A DNA stretch of 52,254 bases from contig CAZZMB010000011.1 in assembly GCA_964655225.1 (NCBI GenBank), forward strand, positions 1 through 52,254, in the 5' to 3' direction. Made by a program: the position numbers and the translations under genes. The notes under the pieces are model-generated. The model did no database searches and was not told the DNA's origin. It worked only from the letters and a program-made list of their open reading frames with translations. The DNA is from JAFMKE01 sp964655225 (GTDB lineage: Bacteria; Bacteroidota; Bacteroidia; Chitinophagales; UBA8649). This document shows, one piece after another, positions 15,874-24,672 of this stretch; position 1 is the first letter of the stretch; each line of letters opens with the position of its first letter.

Positions 15874-17475
15874 ATGGCAGTGTTAGGCAATCAAATAGCC
15901 CGCAATTCATTGAAGAATTTAGGAATAAAAACTACAGGTGAACAATTTTGGAACCTTTCTAGTGATGATTTAGCAAAGAAGACCGTTGAATTGAAGCAAG
16001 GTATTTTTGCTGATAACGGAGCATTAGCTATTAATACGGGTGAATTCACGGGAAGATCACCAAAAGATAGGTTTATTGTAAAAGATGCTTCCACAGAAAA
16101 TTCCGTAGACTGGAATGACATTAATTTACCATTCTCCACGGAAGGTTTCGATAAGCTTGAAGAAAAAATAATCAACTATTTTGCCGATAAGGATCTGTAT
16201 ATAAGAGATGCATATGCATGTGCTGACCCGACATTTCAATTGAATATTCGTGTAGTCAATGAATTCCCATGGAGTAACATGTTTGCTTACAATATGTTTT
16301 TGCGTCCTACGGAAAGAGAAATGGAAAATTTCACACCAGAGTGGACCATATTAAATGCGCCAGGTTTTATGGCTGTCCCTGCTGAAGATGGCACGAGGCA
16401 ACACAACTTTTCCATAATAAACTTCACCAAGAAAAAAATTATTATTGGAGGCACAGGGTATACCGGTGAAATCAAAAAAGGAATATTTTCCGTTCTTAAC
16501 TTCATTTTGCCTCATTCTAAAAATGTGCTTAGTATGCATTGTTCTGCCAATATTGGAAAGGATGGTGATACGGCCTTGTTCTTTGGTTTAAGTGGCACGG
16601 GTAAAACGACCTTGAGTGCAGATACGAATAGAGCCTTAATTGGTGATGATGAGCATGGTTGGTCAGAAGATGGCGTGTTCAATTTTGAAGGTGGATGTTA
16701 TGCGAAAGTGATTGACTTGAATGCAGAAACGGAACCGGATATATATCAAGCAATTCGCTCAGGAGCTATTTTGGAGAACATCGGATTTCAAGAAGGAAAT
16801 GCTCCAGATTATGCGGATTCAACTATTACGTTAAATACCCGAGTATCTTACCCAATAAACCATATAAAGAATAGAGCAGAACCTTCGAAAGGAGGGATAC
16901 CAAAAAACATCTTCTTTCTTACTTATGATGCTTTTGGTGTTTTGCCTCCTATTAGTAAATTGACTAACGAGCAAGCCATGTATCACTTTATGAGTGGCTT
17001 CACCTCAAAGGTAGCGGGAACGGAAGTCGGGATTACCGAACCAAAAACGACTTTTTCTGCATGTTTTGGAGCAGCATTTTTGCCGCTTCACCCCTCTGCT
17101 TATGCAAAGATGCTCGGTGAAAAATTAAAGTCTTCTGGAGCTAATGCTTGGTTAGTGAATACCGGTTTGAGCGGCGGTGGTTATGGTGAGGGTAAACGGA
17201 TGAGTTTAAAAGTTACCCGTGCCCTGATTAATGGTGCATTAAATGGTAGTTTAGTGAATGTAAAATATGAGAAGCATCCTGTTTTTGGTATAATGATGCC
17301 GATGGATTTGGATGGGGTATCAAACCATGTGTTGAATCCTAGAAACACCTGGAGAGACAAAGAAGCCTACGATGCATCTGCAGTCAAGCTTGCGGAAGCT
17401 TTTAAAAGGAACTTCACAATCTTCGAAAAAGAAACAGCCACATCGATTGTAAAAGCTGCTCCATTGTGCGAGTGA
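15874..17475 (+). CDS. pckA: Phosphoenolpyruvate carboxykinase (ATP)
   Basis: PckA catalyses oxaloacetate + ATP to PEP + CO2 + ADP, the entry step of gluconeogenesis, and runs in reverse in some fermenters. The 533-aa length is standard for the ATP-dependent family. The P-loop is GLSGTGKTT (238-246), with metal and substrate residues in LIGDDEHGW (about 256-264) and FEGGCYAK. Further signatures are the GEFTGRSPKDRFIV substrate loop near 56-69 and TAxVGITEP-type GTEVGITEP with the conserved FSACFGAAFLPLHP. It is monocistronic: 135 bp upstream and 126 bp downstream carry no other gene, and its nearest promoter-like motif (TAACTTTA at about 15843) is one base off the consensus. Confidence 0.98.
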   Translation: MAVLGNQIARNSLKNLGIKTTGEQFWNLSSDDLAKKTVELKQGIFADNGALAINTGEFTGRSPKDRFIVKDASTENSVDWNDINLPFSTEGFDKLEEKIINYFADKDLYIRDAYACADPTFQLNIRVVNEFPWSNMFAYNMFLRPTEREMENFTPEWTILNAPGFMAVPAEDGTRQHNFSIINFTKKKIIIGGTGYTGEIKKGIFSVLNFILPHSKNVLSMHCSANIGKDGDTALFFGLSGTGKTTLSADTNRALIGDDEHGWSEDGVFNFEGGCYAKVIDLNAETEPDIYQAIRSGAILENIGFQEGNAPDYADSTITLNTRVSYPINHIKNRAEPSKGGIPKNIFFLTYDAFGVLPPISKLTNEQAMYHFMSGFTSKVAGTEVGITEPKTTFSACFGAAFLPLHPSAYAKMLGEKLKSSGANAWLVNTGLSGGGYGEGKRMSLKVTRALINGALNGSLVNVKYEKHPVFGIMMPMDLDGVSNHVLNPRNTWRDKEAYDASAVKLAEAFKRNFTIFEKETATSIVKAAPLCE

Positions 17476-17601
17476 ATTTTTTAATATCGGTATAAATACT
17501 CTACCTTCTTTTTGAACAAATAGCAGGTGTTGTACTTCACCAAGGTAATTGATTCGGTCCTTGTTTAGAAACAGGTTTAAAAAAATGTTTGTCTTTAGTT
17601 T

Positions 17602-18303
17602 ATGCAAGTCTTCTATTCCAATAATATCATCAATTCGTCCATCTTCATTGAAGGACAAGAACATATCCATCTGACTAAAGTACTTAGAAAGAGTGAGGGA
17701 GATGAGGTGGCAATATGCAATGGCAGCGGTTTAATGCTTAGCGCTAGAATTGTTTCGATATCAAAGAAACAAACGGTTTTGGAGAAAATGGAAATATTGG
17801 CACAAGAAAAGGTGAATACAAATAAATTAATCCTTGCCGTAGCTCCCACTAAAAATATTGATCGATATCAATGGATGATTGAAAAGTGTACGGAAATAGG
17901 AATAAGTAAAATTATTCCATTTTACAGTAAGCATTCAGAAAGAAGAAGGCTGAAAGTAGATCGTTTACAGCTTATGGCATTATCTGCCATGAAACAAAGT
18001 AAAAGCTTATTCTTACCTGAAATAATAGAACCAATAAGTTTTAAGGATTTGCTTAAAATGGAATCAGTTAATCAGAAGTGCCTAGCCTATATGGAAGAGG
18101 AGACGACAACCATTGCTAAGCTAATTCCCAAGCTGAATAGAAAAGAAGAACTGTTAATTGCCATAGGTCCGGAAGGGGGCTTCTCTGAAGAAGAAGTTCA
18201 ACAAGCGAAAACAAATGGCTTCGCACCAATATCCTTAGGGTCAAAACGTTTAAGAACAGAGACAGCTGCTGTATATAGTGCTGTTGCATATCAGTTATTA
18301 TGA
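17602..18303 (+). CDS. rsmE: 16S rRNA (uracil1498-N3)-methyltransferase
   Basis: RsmE methylates N3 of U1498 of 16S rRNA in the 30S subunit, using SAM. The 233-aa protein has an N-terminal PUA-like domain (about 1-70, with HIHLTKVLRKSEGDEV-like residues) and a C-terminal SPOUT knot. The knot shows the diagnostic APTKNIDRYQWMIEKCTEIG, AIGPEGGFSEEE (about 191-202) and LGSKRLRTETAA (about 212-223) motifs that form the SAM pocket. It overlaps the next gene by 4 nt (ATGA), so the two are translationally coupled. Confidence 0.96.
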   Translation: MQVFYSNNIINSSIFIEGQEHIHLTKVLRKSEGDEVAICNGSGLMLSARIVSISKKQTVLEKMEILAQEKVNTNKLILAVAPTKNIDRYQWMIEKCTEIGISKIIPFYSKHSERRRLKVDRLQLMALSAMKQSKSLFLPEIIEPISFKDLLKMESVNQKCLAYMEEETTTIAKLIPKLNRKEELLIAIGPEGGFSEEEVQQAKTNGFAPISLGSKRLRTETAAVYSAVAYQLL

Positions 18304-18953
18304 GAAAGATATTATCCTTATTGGGTATCCTTTTTATCGGAAGTCATCTATTCGCGCAAGGAAACTTACAACTTGCCTTGCTAAAATATAATGGAGGAGG
18401 AGATTGGTATGCCAATCCGACAGCATTACCCAACTTGATTGACTTTTGCAACAAGCAGTTAAATATGAATATTAACTATGAGCCAGCAACCATTGATGTG
18501 GCTAGTCCGGAAATCTTCAATTATCCATTTATTCATATGACTGGCCATGGCAATGTGGTGTTTTCAGAGCAGGAAAAAGCCAATATAAGAGCATATTTGG
18601 AAGCTGGAGGTTTTCTTCATATCGATGACAATTACGGAATGGATCAATATATTAGACCCTTACTTAATGAACTTATTGCTGGACGTTCACTTGTTGAGAT
18701 TCCATTTTCTCATGAGATTTATAAAAGCTTTTTTGTGTTTAAAAATGGCTTGCCAAAAATACATGAGCACGATGATAATACACCCAAAGCATATGGCTTG
18801 TTTATCGAAGGCCGCTTAGTTTTGTTGTATACTTATGAGTGTGATTTAGGAGATGGTTGGGAAGATGCAAAGGTTCACGGTGACCCTGAAAGTATTCGGC
18901 AATTAGCCCTGCAAATGGGAGCAAATATGTTAAAATATGTATTTACGAACTAG
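18300..18953 (+). CDS. DUF4159 domain secreted protein
   Basis: A 217-aa protein with a signal peptide (MRKILSLLGILFIGSHLFAQ) followed by a DUF4159 domain. Family landmarks are LLKYNGGGDWYANPTALPNL at the start of the mature protein, PFIHMTGHGNVVFSEQE, the AYLEAGGFLHIDDNYG motif and the C-terminal YTYECDLGDGWED. The fold is thought to resemble class I glutamine-amidotransferase-like domains, but no activity is known. Several His and Asp residues could bind a metal or substrate. Its ATG overlaps the rsmE stop; the pairing is frequent in Bacteroidota as far as I recall, without an obvious functional link. It converges with pyrD, only 3 bp away. Confidence 0.88.
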   Translation: MRKILSLLGILFIGSHLFAQGNLQLALLKYNGGGDWYANPTALPNLIDFCNKQLNMNINYEPATIDVASPEIFNYPFIHMTGHGNVVFSEQEKANIRAYLEAGGFLHIDDNYGMDQYIRPLLNELIAGRSLVEIPFSHEIYKSFFVFKNGLPKIHEHDDNTPKAYGLFIEGRLVLLYTYECDLGDGWEDAKVHGDPESIRQLALQMGANMLKYVFTN

Positions 18954-18956
18954 GCT

Positions 18957-19976
18957 TTATACCGCCTTGCGAATCGAACGAATTAATTGGGGCCCTTCAT
19001 AAACAAATCCCGTATAAAGCTGCACTAAATCAGCACCAGCATTTAACTTTCCAACAGCGTCGCTTGCGCTATGAATACCACCAACAGCAATAATCGGAAG
19101 ATTAGCAGCCTTGTGTTTATTTAGATAGTGAAGGACTGTATTAGATTTATGAAGAACAGGTTTACCACTTAAGCCACCCGCTCCAATTTCCTTAACTTTT
19201 TGAGCATTACTTCGAAGATTGCTTCTATCTATTGTAGTATTACTAGATATAATACCCGCAATACCAGACTCTTTTACAACCCATAAAATATCTGTTAACT
19301 CGTGCTCATTTAGATCAGGAGCTATTTTAAGTAAGATAGGTTTTGCAGCTTTTCTAGAATTGTTCAATTCCTGAAGTGTATTCAGTAGATTAAACAATTG
19401 ATTTTTTTCTTGCAACTCACGAAGATTTGGAGTGTTTGGAGAACTAACATTAACCACAAAATAATCGACGTAATCAAATAATTTATTAAAACAAATCACA
19501 TAGTCATCAACCGCGTTTTTATTAGGCGTTATTTTATTCTTACCAATATTCCCTCCGATAAGTATATTCGAGCGTCTCTTTTTTAATCGTTCAACAATTG
19601 CATCTAAACCATCATTATTAAACCCCAGCCTATTGATTATCGCTTCATCTTTAGGCAGACGAAACAATCGTGGCAATGGATTACCTTCTTGCGGCAGCGG
19701 AGTGACAGTTCCTATTTCAATAAAACCAAATCCTAATGCGGCCAACTCATCAATGTACTTGGCATTTTTATCAAAGCCGGCTGCTAGCCCTACTACATTC
19801 TTAAAGTTTAGGCCAAAAACATGCTTACTCTTCGTATCATCATTGGCTTGATTTACCCAAGATAAAACAGGTTTGACTAAAGGAATAGCGCACAATAATT
19901 TTAGCATGTTTAAGGTGAAATGATGAGCAGTTTCAGCTGGCATTAGAAAAAGAATGGAACGAATAAGCTTAAACAT
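18957..19976 (-). CDS. pyrD: Dihydroorotate dehydrogenase (quinone), class 2
   Basis: PyrD oxidises dihydroorotate to orotate in pyrimidine synthesis and passes electrons to membrane quinones. The 339-aa length and the amphipathic N-terminal extension (MFKLIRSILFLMPAETAHHF) mark class 2, which is peripheral on the inner membrane. FMN-binding and catalytic motifs are NVVGLAAGFDKNAKY, IEIGTVTPLPQEGNPLPRLFRL, INRLGFNNDG, VNVSSPNTPNLREL (catalytic Ser region) and the C-terminal AVGGIHSASDA and LVQLYTGFVYEGP. A TACCTTTA box (one mismatch) lies only 4 nt before the ATG. It is divergent from rarA across 56 bp and convergent with the DUF4159 gene. Confidence 0.97.
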   Translation of the reverse strand: MFKLIRSILFLMPAETAHHFTLNMLKLLCAIPLVKPVLSWVNQANDDTKSKHVFGLNFKNVVGLAAGFDKNAKYIDELAALGFGFIEIGTVTPLPQEGNPLPRLFRLPKDEAIINRLGFNNDGLDAIVERLKKRRSNILIGGNIGKNKITPNKNAVDDYVICFNKLFDYVDYFVVNVSSPNTPNLRELQEKNQLFNLLNTLQELNNSRKAAKPILLKIAPDLNEHELTDILWVVKESGIAGIISSNTTIDRSNLRSNAQKVKEIGAGGLSGKPVLHKSNTVLHYLNKHKAANLPIIAVGGIHSASDAVGKLNAGADLVQLYTGFVYEGPQLIRSIRKAV

Positions 19977-20032
19977 AATGTAAAGGTAAGTCTATAAAAG
20001 ATTTTTTATAGCTTTATACGACATTAGAATTT

Positions 20033-21301
20033 ATGAAAAAGAATATTCCATTAGCTGAACGAATGAGGCCCACAGATTTGAATCATTTTTTTGGGCAACA
20101 GCACCTCGTAGGAGACGGGAAACCACTCCAAAGTTTTATGGATAAAGGACCACTTCCGTCCATGATTTTTTGGGGTCCTCCTGGAGTAGGTAAAACGACT
20201 ATTGCAAGAATATTGGCCAAACAAAGCGATGCTCAATTCTTTCAGCTGAGCGCTATAGATAGCTCGGTTAAAGAGGTTCGAAGGATTTTGGATACCGCAA
20301 GAAAACTACCTCACACGGTCTTGTTCATTGATGAGATTCATCGATTTAATAAAGCACAGCAGGATTCGCTTCTTAAGGCAGTCGAAGAGGGAATTATTAC
20401 ACTAATTGGTGCCACTACAGAAAATCCTTCATTTGAGGTCATAAGTGCTCTTCTTTCTCGATCGCAAGTATTTGTACTCAATCATTTAACAAAACAAGAC
20501 TTAGATGCCTTGTTGGAAAATGTCTTAACCAGGGATGAAGAATTAATGGGCTTGAATGTAGCCTTGAAAGAAACCGACACACTCATTGCATACAGTGGCG
20601 GAGATGCCCGAAAATTGTTGAATCTTCTGGATATGTATATTAAGCAAGCAGATGTAAAAAAACCAATTGTGGTTAGTAATGAGCAGGTAAAATCAGCCTT
20701 AGCAGAGTATGCCTCTATATATGATAAAAATGGAGAGCAGCACTATGACACGATTTCGGCATTCATAAAATCGATTAGAGGGAGTGACCCCAACGCGGCC
20801 CTATTTTACTTGGCAAAAATGACTATAGCCGGAGAAGATCCAAAGTTTATAGCGAGAAGATTGTTGATCTTAGCCAGCGAGGATATTGGTAATGCCAATC
20901 CAAATGCATTATTGCTAGCAAACAATTGTTTTCAAGCGGTCAATGTTATCGGTTATCCTGAAAGTGAGTTAATCCTGTCACAAACCGTGGTTTATTTAGC
21001 AACAAGCCCTAAAAGTAATGCCAGCTATGTAGCGATAAAGCAGGCGAAACAATGGGTTAAAAAATATCCAAATGCAAGTATCCCCATGCATTTAAGGAAT
21101 GCGCCTACGAAGCTCATGAAGGAGTTAAATTATGGAAGTGAGTATAAATATGCGCATGATTATGAAGGCAATTTTATACAGCAAGAGTTTATGCCCAGTG
21201 AAATGATTAATCATCGGATATACAATCCAGGAGATAACCCAAGAGAAATCCAACAAAAAGAATTCCTTAAAAAAAGGTGGAAGGATAAATATGGATATTA
21301 G
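20033..21301 (+). CDS. rarA: Replication-associated recombination protein A (AAA+ ATPase, MgsA/WRNIP1 family)
   Basis: RarA is a clamp-loader-like AAA+ ATPase that acts at stalled replication forks. The 422-aa protein has Walker A GPPGVGKT at 48-55, Walker B LFIDEIHRF at about 100-108, a sensor 1 region GATTENPSFEV, and sensor 2 GGDARKLLNLL. The C-terminal tetramerisation domain follows (SIRGSDPNAALFYLAKM, RRLLILASEDIGNANP). The sequence ends with KKRWKDKYGY. The length is at the family norm. It is monocistronic in appearance, with 66 bp before speA, which has its own promoter box. Confidence 0.96.
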   Translation: MKKNIPLAERMRPTDLNHFFGQQHLVGDGKPLQSFMDKGPLPSMIFWGPPGVGKTTIARILAKQSDAQFFQLSAIDSSVKEVRRILDTARKLPHTVLFIDEIHRFNKAQQDSLLKAVEEGIITLIGATTENPSFEVISALLSRSQVFVLNHLTKQDLDALLENVLTRDEELMGLNVALKETDTLIAYSGGDARKLLNLLDMYIKQADVKKPIVVSNEQVKSALAEYASIYDKNGEQHYDTISAFIKSIRGSDPNAALFYLAKMTIAGEDPKFIARRLLILASEDIGNANPNALLLANNCFQAVNVIGYPESELILSQTVVYLATSPKSNASYVAIKQAKQWVKKYPNASIPMHLRNAPTKLMKELNYGSEYKYAHDYEGNFIQQEFMPSEMINHRIYNPGDNPREIQQKEFLKKRWKDKYGY

Positions 21302-21352
21302 TCATCAAAAACTACCCAATCACTTTTTTACAAAAGATAAGCGCTATTCTGT

Positions 21353-21360
21353 TAATTTTG
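21353..21360 (+). promoter_or_regulatory. -7 promoter box of speA, 7 nt before ATG
   Basis: TAATTTTG matches TAnnTTTG and leaves exactly 7 nt to the speA ATG at 21368, the same spacing as for the GH3-family gene and priA. A leaderless or nearly leaderless message is implied. Confidence 0.5.
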
Positions 21361-21367
21361 CGAAGCT

Positions 21368-22765
21368 ATGAAAATCAAATACCATGACATTATCGACCAA
21401 ACATTTAATTTTCCTCAGGAGGAATTTAAATTAGATGAGGATACCGATAATTTGCGCTTTCATGATATTCCTTTGATGGATTTAATCGAAGAACATGGTA
21501 CCCCTTTGAAAATCTCATACTTACCTAAAATTTCGCATCAAATAAAAAGAGCTAAAAATTATTTTGAAAGGGCCTTTTTGGTAAATGACTATAAAGGAAA
21601 GTATCATTATTCATACTGTACGAAAAGTTCCCACTTTGCCTTTGTAATACGAGAAGCGCTAAAAAATGATATTCATATCGAAACTTCTTCCACTTTTGAT
21701 ATTGATATTATCCAAAAGATGCATCACGAAGGTTTGTTCCCTAAAGACAGGTACGTAATTTGTAATGGCTATAAAATGCCACAATATATCGACAAGATTG
21801 CTGAACTAATCAATGCCGATTTCAAGAACGTAGTGCCTATTTTTGATAACCTGAATGAGGTAGACTTGCTTAGTAAAAAATTAGATAAATCTACGCACTG
21901 CGGAATTCGGATCGCTAGTGAAGAAGAACCTAAATTTGAATTTTACACCTCTCGATTAGGCATAGGGTTTAATGATGTAATTCCTTTGTACAAGGCCAAA
22001 CTGAAAAACAATAAAAAACTGAAGTTGAAAATGCTTCATTTCTTTATCAATACGGGAATCAAGGATTCCTCTTATTACTGGAGCGAATTATTAAAAGTGG
22101 TCAAGGCATACTGCGAATTGAAGAAAATTTGCCCCAGCTTAAACACTCTTAATATCGGTGGGGGGCTACCCATTAAAAATTCATTGTCTTTCGATTATAA
22201 CTATGAGTATATAATTGAGGAAATTGTTAGGCAAATTAAAATGTACTGCAACAAAGAGGGTGTTCAAGAGCCCGATATTTTTACTGAGTTTGGAAGCTAT
22301 ACGGTAGGAGAAAGCGGTGCCTTATTATTAAAAATTGTTGATCAAAAAAAACAAAACGATAGAGAAAAATGGAACATGATAGATAGCTCTTTCATGACCA
22401 ATCTTCCTGATGCCTGGGCCTTAAGTCAAAAATTTGTTCTTTTGGCGGTGAATAATTGGTTTCAAGAGTATGAGCGTGTCCTGTTGGGAGGTTTAACCTG
22501 CGATAGCGATGATTATTACAATTCTGAAGCACACTCCAACGCGATTTATTTACCGAAATTCAACCATAGAAAAGCACAATACATTGGTTTTTTTCATACC
22601 GGGGCATATCAAGAATCTATAGGAGGATTTGGAGGCGTTCATCATTGTTTAATTCCCCAACCTAAGCACTTAATTTTAACGAGAGATGAAGCGGGCAATT
22701 TATGCCAAGAAGTTTTTTCCGAGGAGCAAACTGCAGATTCCATGATTAAACTTTTGGGGTATTAA
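21368..22765 (+). CDS. speA: Biosynthetic arginine decarboxylase (PLP, fold III)
   Basis: The enzyme decarboxylates arginine to agmatine for polyamine synthesis. It is the compact (465 aa) Bacteroidota form of the alanine-racemase-fold decarboxylases, much shorter than the E. coli SpeA of about 630 aa. The PLP lysine is Lys86 in YCTKSSHF. The phosphate-binding Gly loop is NIGGGLPIK (about 260), and catalytic-site residues lie in LLGGLTCDSDDYYN. IASEEEPKFEFYTSRLGIG and FGGVHHCLIP also match proteins annotated as arginine decarboxylase in Flavobacteriales. A lysine or diaminopimelate-type substrate cannot be excluded by motifs alone. It is probably the first gene of an operon with the thioesterase, which starts 4 bp downstream. 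No agmatinase gene is seen nearby. Confidence 0.87.
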   Translation: MKIKYHDIIDQTFNFPQEEFKLDEDTDNLRFHDIPLMDLIEEHGTPLKISYLPKISHQIKRAKNYFERAFLVNDYKGKYHYSYCTKSSHFAFVIREALKNDIHIETSSTFDIDIIQKMHHEGLFPKDRYVICNGYKMPQYIDKIAELINADFKNVVPIFDNLNEVDLLSKKLDKSTHCGIRIASEEEPKFEFYTSRLGIGFNDVIPLYKAKLKNNKKLKLKMLHFFINTGIKDSSYYWSELLKVVKAYCELKKICPSLNTLNIGGGLPIKNSLSFDYNYEYIIEEIVRQIKMYCNKEGVQEPDIFTEFGSYTVGESGALLLKIVDQKKQNDREKWNMIDSSFMTNLPDAWALSQKFVLLAVNNWFQEYERVLLGGLTCDSDDYYNSEAHSNAIYLPKFNHRKAQYIGFFHTGAYQESIGGFGGVHHCLIPQPKHLILTRDEAGNLCQEVFSEEQTADSMIKLLGY

Positions 22766-22769
22766 TATT

Positions 22770-23216
22770 ATGGAAGAGTTTAACTACAATGCATTCCTTC
22801 TAAAGTATAAACAGATGAATACTTTTGCCAGAGAGAATGGTATTGAGCATGAAATAAATGAACCCGGGCGCACAGCAACCTCAATGACTATTTTAGATAA
22901 ACACCTCAGCTCGCCGGGTGTAGCTCATGGCGCAGCGATGGCGGGATATATGGATAGCGTGTTAGGTTTTTGCGCTTTATCCGCAGTCATTGCAGATGGA
23001 GATTTAGTGAGTACTGTAGAGTTTAAATTAAATTATTTAAAACCAATTTTTAAGGATGATAAACTTATAGGGAAAGGCAAGGTTATAAGAAAGGGAAAAA
23101 GGATTGTTGTTTCTATTGGAGAAGTTTATCGAGGAAAGGAAATGGTCGCTCATGGACAAGGGACCTTCAACGTATATCCACTCGCAAAAAGAGCAGGAAA
23201 TTTTATGCCAGCATAG
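22770..23216 (+). CDS. PaaI-family hotdog thioesterase
   Basis: A 148-aa hotdog-fold protein, probably an acyl-CoA thioesterase acting on small or aromatic acyl-CoAs. The fold signature runs HLSSPGVAHGAAMAGYMDSVLG: the HG pair and the following Asp occupy the usual active-site helix. STVEFKLNYLKPIF and GEVYRGKEMVAHGQGTFNV follow, as in PaaI and YbgC-like proteins. It begins 4 bp after speA and precedes the M20 peptidase gene by 26 bp, so the three are likely co-transcribed. The substrate and any link to polyamines are unknown. Confidence 0.82.
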   Translation: MEEFNYNAFLLKYKQMNTFARENGIEHEINEPGRTATSMTILDKHLSSPGVAHGAAMAGYMDSVLGFCALSAVIADGDLVSTVEFKLNYLKPIFKDDKLIGKGKVIRKGKRIVVSIGEVYRGKEMVAHGQGTFNVYPLAKRAGNFMPA

Positions 23217-23242
23217 TTTTATAAATCACAAAACATACATAC

Positions 23243-24616
23243 ATGAAGTATATCAAATCATATTTAGCAGACAATCAGCAACGATTTATAGAAGAGTTGT
23301 TAGACCTATTAAGAATCCCCTCAGTAAGTGCAGATAAATCTTATGCTAAGGATGTTCATGAGGCAGCAGCATTTGTGGCAGCTAAGTTAAAAGCGGCGGG
23401 CGCAGATAAAGTCGAGTTATGCCAAACTGCGGGTTACCCTGTTATTTATGGAGAAAAAATAATTGACAGTGCTTTACCCACAGTTCTAGTTTATGGCCAC
23501 TATGATGTACAACCCGCAGACCCCATCGAGTTATGGACTTCACCTCCTTTTGAGCCTGAAATTCGTGATGGGAAAATTTATGCACGAGGAGCGTGTGATG
23601 ATAAAGGACAAATGTATATGCACCTGAAAGCATTTGAAATGATGATGCAGAATGGAGGGGTGCCCTGTAATGTGAAATTCATGATAGAGGGGGAAGAGGA
23701 AGTGGGCTCGGATAATTTGGAAACTTTTGTAAGAGCGAACACAGAAAGACTAGCCTGTGATGTAGTTTTGGTTTCTGATACTGGCTTGATTAGTTTGGAA
23801 AATCCTTCAATTACCACTGGACTGCGAGGCTTAAGTTATGTAGAGGTGGAAGTAACTGGCCCAAACCGAGATTTACATTCGGGTATTTATGGAGGAGCAG
23901 TAGCTAATCCAATTAATATTTTGTCCGCTATGATTGCATCTATGCAAGATGAAAAAGGAAGAATTACTATACCAGGATTTTATGATGATGTCGATGAAGT
24001 AAGTGCTGAAGAACGAGCCTTAATGGCAAAAGCACCTTTTAGTTTAGCTGACTACAAGGCTCATTTAGACATCGATGAAGTGAAAGGCGAAGAGGGTTAT
24101 TCTACACTGGAAAGAACCTCCATTCGACCGACCTTAGATGTGAATGGAATTTGGGGCGGGTATATTGGAGAAGGAGCTAAAACAGTTTTACCTTCAAAAG
24201 CTTATGCCAAAATTTCTATGCGCTTAGTACCCAATCAAGACAGCGCCACAATTACGAACTTGTTTGAAGACCATTTCAAATCAATAGCGCCTGCAAGTGT
24301 AAAAGTAAAAGTTACCCCTCATCACGGTGGAGAGGCGGCAGTAACACCCACGGATTCTATTGCCTACAAGGCAGCAGAAAAAGCCATGGAAACTACATTT
24401 GGCAAGCAGCCAATTCCATTACGAAGTGGGGGAAGTATTCCTATTGTAACCATGTTTGAGCAGGTATTAGGTATAAAAACAGTACTCATGGGCTTTGGTT
24501 TAGACAGCGATGCCATCCATTCACCTAATGAGCATTACGTTATTGCAAACTATATGAAAGGGATAGAAACTATACCGTATTTTTATAAAAATTTAGCTGC
24601 ATTGAGTAAGGAATAA
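23243..24616 (+). CDS. M20-family dipeptidase / metallopeptidase
   Basis: A cytoplasmic zinc peptidase of 457 aa in the M20A/CNDP-like group, which hydrolyses dipeptides such as beta-Ala-His or Cys-Gly. Metal ligands and catalytic residues are clear: His86 and Asp88 (YGHYDVQPADP), the bridging Asp119 (GACDDKGQ) and the Glu pair near 151-152 (IEGEEEVGS), then DTGL and the dimerisation domain containing NRDLHSGIYGGAVANP. The late His ligand is in DAIHSPNEHY. There is no signal peptide. It is the last gene of the speA-thioesterase run and converges with smc, 56 bp away. Confidence 0.92.
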   Translation: MKYIKSYLADNQQRFIEELLDLLRIPSVSADKSYAKDVHEAAAFVAAKLKAAGADKVELCQTAGYPVIYGEKIIDSALPTVLVYGHYDVQPADPIELWTSPPFEPEIRDGKIYARGACDDKGQMYMHLKAFEMMMQNGGVPCNVKFMIEGEEEVGSDNLETFVRANTERLACDVVLVSDTGLISLENPSITTGLRGLSYVEVEVTGPNRDLHSGIYGGAVANPINILSAMIASMQDEKGRITIPGFYDDVDEVSAEERALMAKAPFSLADYKAHLDIDEVKGEEGYSTLERTSIRPTLDVNGIWGGYIGEGAKTVLPSKAYAKISMRLVPNQDSATITNLFEDHFKSIAPASVKVKVTPHHGGEAAVTPTDSIAYKAAEKAMETTFGKQPIPLRSGGSIPIVTMFEQVLGIKTVLMGFGLDSDAIHSPNEHYVIANYMKGIETIPYFYKNLAALSKE

Positions 24617-24672
24617 ATTGGGCATTAATTTTTAAAAAAATAGTTCCTCATTTCCTTTATCCTGTATCGAAA

